This document shows positions 57,697 to 64,000 of a stretch of 64,000 nt of DNA, one piece after another. Each line of letters opens with the position of its first letter. Within the stretch, counting starts at the first letter, position 1. Below the pieces are notes generated by a model, which had not been told where the DNA came from, searched no databases, and saw only the letters and a list, made by a program, of their open reading frames with translations. A program made the position numbers and the translations under genes. Where the stretch lies: NCBI GenBank assembly GCA_024449915.1, contig JAMZAV010002203.1, positions 59,908 to 123,907 of the forward strand. The letters are read 5' to 3'. This DNA comes from Sweltsa coloradensis. Its lineage: Eukaryota > Arthropoda > Insecta > Plecoptera > Chloroperlidae.

Positions 57697-58179
57697 CTGG
57701 GGTTAGTAGTTCCTAAGAGTTGTTTCACAGATTATGGCTTCCAGCATTCTTCGAGAAATCTATATAACAACAATTTCATAAAATATTACCAACACATTAA
57801 TGTAACACTAGTTTACAAAAAGACATGCTGAACTAAAGGAGTTTTTGTACCCAAAAAGGTTTAGAATAAGGCCTAGAGCTTTTCTTTGTATTTAAAAGTT
57901 CCGTCAGTAAAATTCGGAGGTAATTAATAATTTATCTCGCGTGTTTATCATTCTCAAAATCAATCTTGATTGTTAATACATTGGCAAAAATATGTTCATC
58001 AAATAAAACACATCCGGTATTTTAATATGAACGGAATACGAGCTTCGAATAGTTTGGTATCATGCAGTTAAGCAGTTTAAAAGTTCATTACCAGTTAGGT
58101 AAAAACTAGCTGAAGGGGTTTAGGTTTTACTTATCAAACAATTTAAGGTTTTCTTTTATTGTAAGAAGACACAAGTTAC

Positions 58180-58382
58180 CAGAGATGTCATGCAAAGGGG
58201 GCCACTGTGGCACTGGGATCTCGCCTGCATCCGACGTCCTAGTGTTTGCGAGTGGTGCGTAGCTTATTCGTCTTCGTCACGCATAATGAGTTGAAAACTG
58301 GAGCTGCAGTATCAGCCTCTCTTCAAAACCCAGGATGTATTCGTGTTTGGGTCGACTTCAAATGTCCCGGCTCAAATTGATT
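58180..58382 (-). other. Exon-like island 3
   Basis: A strong polypyrimidine tract and acceptor (TTTTTTTTTTGGGCAG) end at 58383; donor TCTCTG/GTAACT begins at 58179. The exon is 203 bases with stops in all frames. An AATAAA lies just past the donor near 58154, so this could alternatively be a terminal exon. Confidence 0.4.
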
Positions 58383-61300
58383 CTGCCCAAAAAAAAAATA
58401 CATTATTTTATTTTACATTTAACACATTTTCTTTCCAACAATTTGAATAGATAAGTGAAACAAAAAGATGTTAATTCAGACAATATACAATAATATCTTG
58501 ATTATATTAAAAAGAATGCTGTTGTCATGTGAAAAAAAGAGGATAAATTTATTGAATCGAGTGGGCATCATATATTAGAGAACAATGTAGGCATAAGTGA
58601 ACAATAAAAATATATGGATTGCGAATTTTACTTCATATATTTGACATTATTTTTCCTCCACCCATAAAATCAAAGATGATGGAAATTTAAAAATATTAAA
58701 TAGCTTTTTTTAGAATGATTGTTCTATGATGCGACGTTAAGTGTAGAACCAAACACCTAGAACCAGGACAGTGACAAAGGCTGGCATGTTTCCCCTTATC
58801 TAATAAACAAAACGTTTAGATTCATTGTATTAAGATAAATAAACTCCTAACGTTGAAGGTATTAACGGTTGTCTCAGTTTTTCTTCTGCCGCTGACGAGA
58901 GAGAAGCCTCGAGTATGGGGAAAGCATATTACTACCTGCAATGGGCCAATTCTCTGGGGAAAAATTCTTCACGTTACCCTCTTGGATATTCTACTTTCCC
59001 TACTAATATCAATCTTTTCCGGCATGACCTACTCTATTGGAACCAAAACTTAATTAGAGTAGTGGCAAGCATTCCCTCATTTAATACCGTACAAATTAAT
59101 ACAATAGAAGAGCATTATAATATACGGCAAACTCTTTTGTGCCATATTCCATCATTTACTTGTTATTAGCTCCCAAAAATCTCGTGGTAATTGTGGATAC
59201 TCCTCCAGTTATCCCATTCTCCATTAATAAGTAAGCATAATAGCTAAATAATTTCTGAAGAGTTATAATTTCACTTGGTTCTTCTTAAGATAACTAACTT
59301 ACATAATATATAATGTTACATATTTTGTCTTCAACAATTCCAGCACAACTCTCAAAAGAAGGTGATAGTAATCGGAACAACAAGCTTTCCCTTTTATGGA
59401 AGTAGGGAAACCGTGTAGTATTCACCTATTTCACGGTCGGTTTATATACACTTTCCTCGAAAGGAGCAACAAACAAAAAACGGTGTTAAGAATTTGATTT
59501 CAATTGTTTTCCATGGTCAATCGAATCAAATCTTTATCCAAAATATGATCACTGTAAATGAATTTTAAATAAATCAAATAATTCAGATCTGAGATGAATA
59601 TGGATTTATATTAATTCCACTATTGTATTACTAAAAAAAATATTTTTGAGACAAACATAACAAAATAGTGAATGCTTTGGTTTGAAAATGTATGTTTTCC
59701 ACAGAAAATAAATATAGAGAATATAAACACTCATTACAAGTAAAAAAATAAAAAGCTACCAAATTAGTGCCAAACAACTAACTCGTTTCCAAACACTTAG
59801 CTCTCTCAAAGCGTTAAACTCAAGTTTTTATTATTATCGATGTTTTCATAGAGATTCTACCCCAAAGTTTTTCTATGTAAAACTAACATATTGTTTAAAC
59901 AGTAATGAACATTGCTCATAAAAAATGCTGCCCTTTACAAGATAAGAAGAAAATCAAATAATCACCACTTTTCTTACACGTTTCAATTTTTGATCTACGT
60001 TTCCCTTTCAGTCTTATTCAACAAAAACGATAGATGGTCCCTGAACAATGAATGCACTTTTTGTACATCGAAACTGACCCCCATTTTCCCCTGGATCCAA
60101 TAACTTTGTCACTAATTCAGAAGGAAACTGTCATAAACAACCATTAGTAGATTGTGGGCTAACGTAAATTGACAGATTAAGGATTTGCAAGTAGAAAAAG
60201 GCGAAATTTTTCAATATTCACAGATACAAGGCCATTTATAAAGTCTATGACATAGAAAGTAAAAACTAGCCAAAAAATTGAGCATTTGTAAACCGACAAA
60301 CCGGGGGAAATTTATTGTGTGCAATATCATAACCCTTCGACTGGTTGTTTTCACAGTGCAGCGCGTGATCGGTAGAAATATAAAAAAATTCAAACAAAAC
60401 TAACTTCATACCGGTTTGTTATTAAAAAAAATTGCTCAACCCGGATTTATATTTGAAAATGTTAAAACATTGGGCAAGATAACAGAAACGTATCACGTGC
60501 TCTCCGAACAACTCTGAGAAGCACAAACCTCTCACATTCGTTTGGTTTAGGGTTCGTACAAGTTTCTATTTCTTGGTACCTCAAAAGACACTTGCTGGGC
60601 CCAAACTTGTAGCCGATAAGGTGAAGAAAAAACTATTTACGGAAGAGCAAATGATAGTGACGTGGGTCCTGCTTCCGCTTCGTGAAGTGATATGTTTTCG
60701 TTGAATATATCTACTTGCTCTCTAAGCTTTAGATCGACACTCCACCAACTTAGACCGCCTTATATAACATGTTAAGTTGACAAAACGTTAGTGATTAGAA
60801 TCATATGAGAAAAATGTTTGACAGATATAAATCTCCACCTGGACTATCTGGGTGTATATCAGGATCTACATGTGAAGAGCAATTTGTACCTGCTTGCGGA
60901 ACATTTCCACATTTCCGAATAATTATCAAGTTTTCGTAACTATGGCTTCATGTGTACAGGGCACGTGGTTTACCCTCTTTGAGCTGTCCATAGGATGACA
61001 AAGATTAAACTAAAACTCTTTCACACATCGAGATTCATATAAGTACTTTTTACAACGAGTGAGAGGCAGAGTATCCATGATAACTACAAATTTTTTAGAA
61101 GCTCTTAACAATATCAATAGGCCCTACATAAAAGAATATACGCTAAAGACCGCTAAATATAGGGCAGAGAATGCAATCCACCCATATCGCGTTTATGAGC
61201 GAGTGCTGCCACTACATTACTTTGTATGGATTGCGTGTACATAAGGAAGTCAAACTTCGTGACGTCAATAATAAAGAAAATTACACTAAAATAGATAGTA

Positions 61301-61954
61301 ACTTAGAAGAGACAGTATCAGAGTATCCCGATGAACTACGTTAAGATCGATGTGTTTGCACCATGGAAATGATCCATCCATCAAGTTTAAATGCCTTCCT
61401 CCTACTTTAAAGCTTCATGCTGACCAGTTCGGGAAGTCAACATCTATGAAACGTGTAGGACCTGAATTATAAAACAAACATACGATTTTAATATGCTAAC
61501 TTTAACGAGCACTTTTCATTTAGGCTGAATCACGAACTTGAATTCGCACTTTTTGACAAATTTAATAAGTTCAAAATCTGAAGGAGGTCAAGTGCAGAAA
61601 ATGCGCGAAATTATGAATTTAAGCTTTTGCAAATAGTAGGCATATCAACGAAAAATAATAGTAATTTAATTGAACAATGTAAGTCCCGAAAACTTCTCCG
61701 TCAAAAAAACGGAAACACAATTTAAGTTTAAAATACAAAAAACCGTTAAGTTAAAGCATAAGCTAAGTTATTTGGCTCTGCCCTTTTCTGAAGGAAAAAG
61801 CCTTGGCAAATGAGTGTAACTACTAATGAAAATGACAAAATCGATGCATGAACATAAAGTGTAAATAGAAACTTATCCCCCAAGACCTAACAAAAATGTT
61901 AGGCCATACTCCTAAATTGCTTGCGAGTCCGGTTTACGTGAGAGTAAAGCTTAC
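58383..61954. other. Non-coding DNA (putative intron of the minus-strand transcript)
   Basis: No strong internal exon found. Plus-strand frames at 58915-59169 (84 codons), 59912-60103 and 61059-61244 have no recognised motif. Mostly AT-rich sequence. Confidence 0.35.
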
Positions 61955-62235
61955 CAAGAATAGCTAGTTGCTCCATACCATTCAACGACTCGGAGAAGAA
62001 GTGGTCCAGGATCCGTCTTGCTGGAGTCTGGATTCACTCTTCTTAGATGATGTACTTGTGCAAGGATGTCTCTTGTCCTTGATGTTCCCGATGTGCAAGG
62101 GGTGTCTTTTTGGTTGGTCCTTGATGTTCGATGGCAAGGATGTCTTTGTTTCCTTTATGTCCCGATGTCGGTTCTCGAGTTGGGGATGGCTCTCTCAGCT
62201 GAAGTTCTCTTAGGAGATTGTGGCTCCCGTAAGTC
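61955..62235 (-). other. Exon-like island 2, with internal tandem repeat
   Basis: Acceptor TTTTCATTTCCTATAG ends at 62236; donor TTCTTG/GTAAGC begins at 61954. The exon is 281 bases. The frame entering from island 1 stops after 26 codons; another frame is open for about 66 codons. Around 62067-62170 there are three diverged copies of a 34-38 base unit whose plus-strand form reads TGCAAGGATGTCT then TTGATGTTCCCGA. Confidence 0.4.
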
Positions 62236-62963
62236 CTATAGGAAATGAAAACATATTTTTATTTTAAACTAATAACAAGGGAAGAAATACTTGAGTAATA
62301 TGGGCTCACCCGATAAGAAAATATAGTGAAATACTGCAGATTAGCGAGGATGTATCCAATGCACACAACTTTATTTCCTCCAATTATTTTAAAACTAGGC
62401 TTCAGTTTCAATCAATTAACGCTTCACAGAAAATAGTTGACTGTTGAGAATTTTTAAATTTATGACTCGTTCTCGCAGCTTGCTACGAAATCTGTTTGTC
62501 ACAATTCGTACGGTTCACATTGAGATGAGCGATGTTGGTACAGTGGAAAAATAAAATATATTTCGTAAATATCTAAAATTTTGGGGTGTTTCCCTGGAAT
62601 TGCAATTTTTTCACAGGGAAATAACTAACAGAAAGTATTATTTTTTTAATAAAATTGTCACTGTTTTGGATTTAATGAAATATACTAAATGTAGCATGAA
62701 ATGAGCCACATGAAACAATGATTTTTGTTAGTGCAAGTTTAAAAAAAAAACTCTGGAATTTGTGAACTATTATATTGAGCTGATAATTTTTTAAAAATTG
62801 ACCTAAATTAGCCCGATTAAGAGTGTGTTTTGTCAAAGTTGTACCTACAGCATACAGGGGGGGGGAGGAGTGCGGTTACTCCCTTTATGGCATATCACCG
62901 TTTCAAATTTAAAAAAACAGTTTAAAATTAAGCGTTAAAAAAGGAAAGTAAAATTTTGTTTAC

Positions 62964-63103
62964 CATGTGTCCGTGTTTTGTTGTAGTTTGAAGTTCCTTG
63001 TTATTACGTGATTGGAGTCGGTAGTTTTTCTTCATAGGTTGTCCTCAGTGATTAAGTAGCATGAGTTAGAAGTCTTCTCCAGAGAGTCCCGCCCTCCAAA
63101 TCC
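62964..63103 (-). other. Exon-like island 1 of the minus-strand transcript
   Basis: Acceptor GTATGTGCTTTCAG ends at 63104; donor CACATG/GTAAAC begins at 62963. The exon is 140 bases. An ATG at 63035-63033 opens a frame that reaches the donor exactly after a complete codon (24 codons, K- and Q/N-rich). Confidence 0.35.
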
Positions 63104-63251
63104 CTGAAAGCACATACACTCTGTAGAATCTTATATAGAAAGAGCGCTCAAGTCAAAACAAAACAAAAGTAATAAAAAAGTTATCTGGCAGGTGACAACT
63201 ATAGTTTTTACGCTTTCCTTATTGTGCACTTAATAGACAAAATATGTTAAA

Positions 63252-63770
63252 CTAGGAAAACGCTTAAGTCCCGCCGCGTTGTTGGATGAGCGTAATTGGT
63301 GCATTGAGTAGCCAAGTGTTAGTAATGATTTTTTTTGAAGATTTAAAAAAAAATTCATTTACATTAAATAAAAAATAAATTTTAATTTTTAATTTTTTTA
63401 ATTAATCGTAATTTTAAAAAAGAAAAAAATCGTAAAATATCGATTTTCATAAGAAATAATTATTCAATTGTACTCAATTTCACAAAATATTTTTAATTCA
63501 AAATCAAGGTTCTGTGGAAAAAATCATTCAATCGGATAAAGCATGTAGTGTTATAAGGGCAAAGAATGATTTAAAAAAAGAAAAAACTGGAAAATTTCGA
63601 ATTTCATGAGAAATAATTTTTCGAGCGCTTAAATTCACACGAAAACCCAAAATTCATAAATTAAGGTCTTGAAAAAAACCATTAAAATCGGATGAAGCAT
63701 GTAGGTGTTATAAGTCCCAAAAAAATTTTTAAAAAATCGAAAATAAATATTTAAAAAGAAAAACTGATCA
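63252..63770 (-). mobile_element. Helentron-like element, 3' end
   Basis: On the minus strand it ends with CGCTCATCCAACAACGCGGC, the hairpin and GCGTTTTCCTAG before T (63251). Upstream blocks match the 22.7-kb copy (GTGTGAAATTT-like and TTATAACACTACATGC-like). It fades into A-rich low-complexity sequence beyond about 63770, so its 5' end is not in the window or is unrecognisable. Confidence 0.6.
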
Positions 63771-63779
63771 AAAAGGAAA

Positions 63780-64000
63780 TCTTTGGTTTTTAAAATTTTA
63801 AAATTTAAAAAAAAAAAATAACAAAAAAAATAAAAAAAAAAAAAAAAAAAAAAAATTCCGATTTTTCCCTGAGAAATGGGAATTTCGAGTTCGTCTCCAA
63901 AAACGTTTTTAAAAATGCAGTCTTTTTTGTTCCCACGAGGTTATCCCCCGGGAGTGAACGCCTTAACAATTAGCCCAAACCAAGTACAGGGGTTTGTTTG
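63780..64000. other. Low-complexity A-rich end of the window
   Basis: A long A-rich run (63809-63854) and then sequence with uneven base runs. It probably continues the Helentron-like interior, but sequence quality looks poor. Confidence 0.4.

Larger units (their letters stand above)
56908..63103 (-). ncRNA. Candidate minus-strand spliced transcript, five exon-like islands
   Basis: Five islands that are GC-richer than their surroundings are each bounded on the minus strand by a splice acceptor and a GT donor. Acceptors end CTTTCAG, CCTATAG, GGGCAG, CCCCAG and TTCTAG; donors are GTAAAC, GTAAGC, GTAACT, GTAAAA and GTGAGA. Exons in transcript order are 63103-62964, 62235-61955, 58382-58180, 57696-57541 and 56997-56908. 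None is open throughout in any frame, so a long non-coding RNA or a long 3' UTR is more likely than a protein gene. A 50-codon micro-frame joins exons 1 and 2 in phase. First exon, promoter and poly-A site are not identified. Confidence 0.35.

Overview
This window looks like nuclear DNA from a eukaryote, probably an invertebrate. It is AT-rich and almost free of long open frames. It is dense in microsatellites and fossil transposons, and the few gene-like pieces are short islands bounded by splice signals. A degenerate TTAGG-type repeat at 51.7 kb is the main hint of an arthropod, such as a crustacean or chelicerate, but it is weak evidence. No complete protein-coding gene, rRNA gene or convincing functional tRNA gene was found.

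Layout. At 0-6 kb there is non-coding DNA with a foldback element and a tRNA-like SINE head. At 6.1-9.5 kb a Helentron-like element is split by a 2.3-kb insertion with TTAA target duplications; that insertion carries a terminal-exon-like frame. At 9.8-11.4 kb there are dispersed repeat fragments, an exact 117-bp tandem duplication and a (GAA)n tract. From 11.4 to 20.9 kb little is recognisable. At 22-28 kb there is a repeat cluster: (GGAT)n, two complete Helentron-like elements, two LINE 3' fragments, two long perfect palindromes and three (ATT)n tracts. At 28.4-30.2 kb there is a promoter/first-exon-like segment and a hAT-like end. At 30.76-31.85 kb lies a hAT transposon with an intact 8-bp target duplication and a broken transposase. 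From 32.1 to 46.6 kb runs one giant 21-bp minisatellite. At 47.2 kb there is a candidate last exon encoding a Pro/Arg-rich tail. At 49.9-51.2 kb is the largest Helentron-like copy, with five internal 185-bp repeats. At 51.5-52.3 kb an inverted-repeat element encloses the TTAGG-like tract. From 56.9 to 63.1 kb five islands on the minus strand each have splice acceptor and donor sites, suggesting one spliced, mostly non-coding transcript. The window ends in another Helentron-like 3' end and low-complexity sequence.

The most informative points are these. (1) A Helentron-like family is defined by its own termini: it starts TGGATGAGCG, has a matching inverted copy about 30 bp inside the 3' end, then a hairpin, then CCTAG, always inserted between two T's. 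(2) There is a nested insertion history and an intact-ended hAT. (3) The minisatellite is clean at its edges and heavily indel-ridden inside, which points to uncorrected long-read error. (4) There is a possible Pro/Arg-rich exon, and a possible minus-strand spliced transcript. All functional statements come from reading the sequence; no database search was run.
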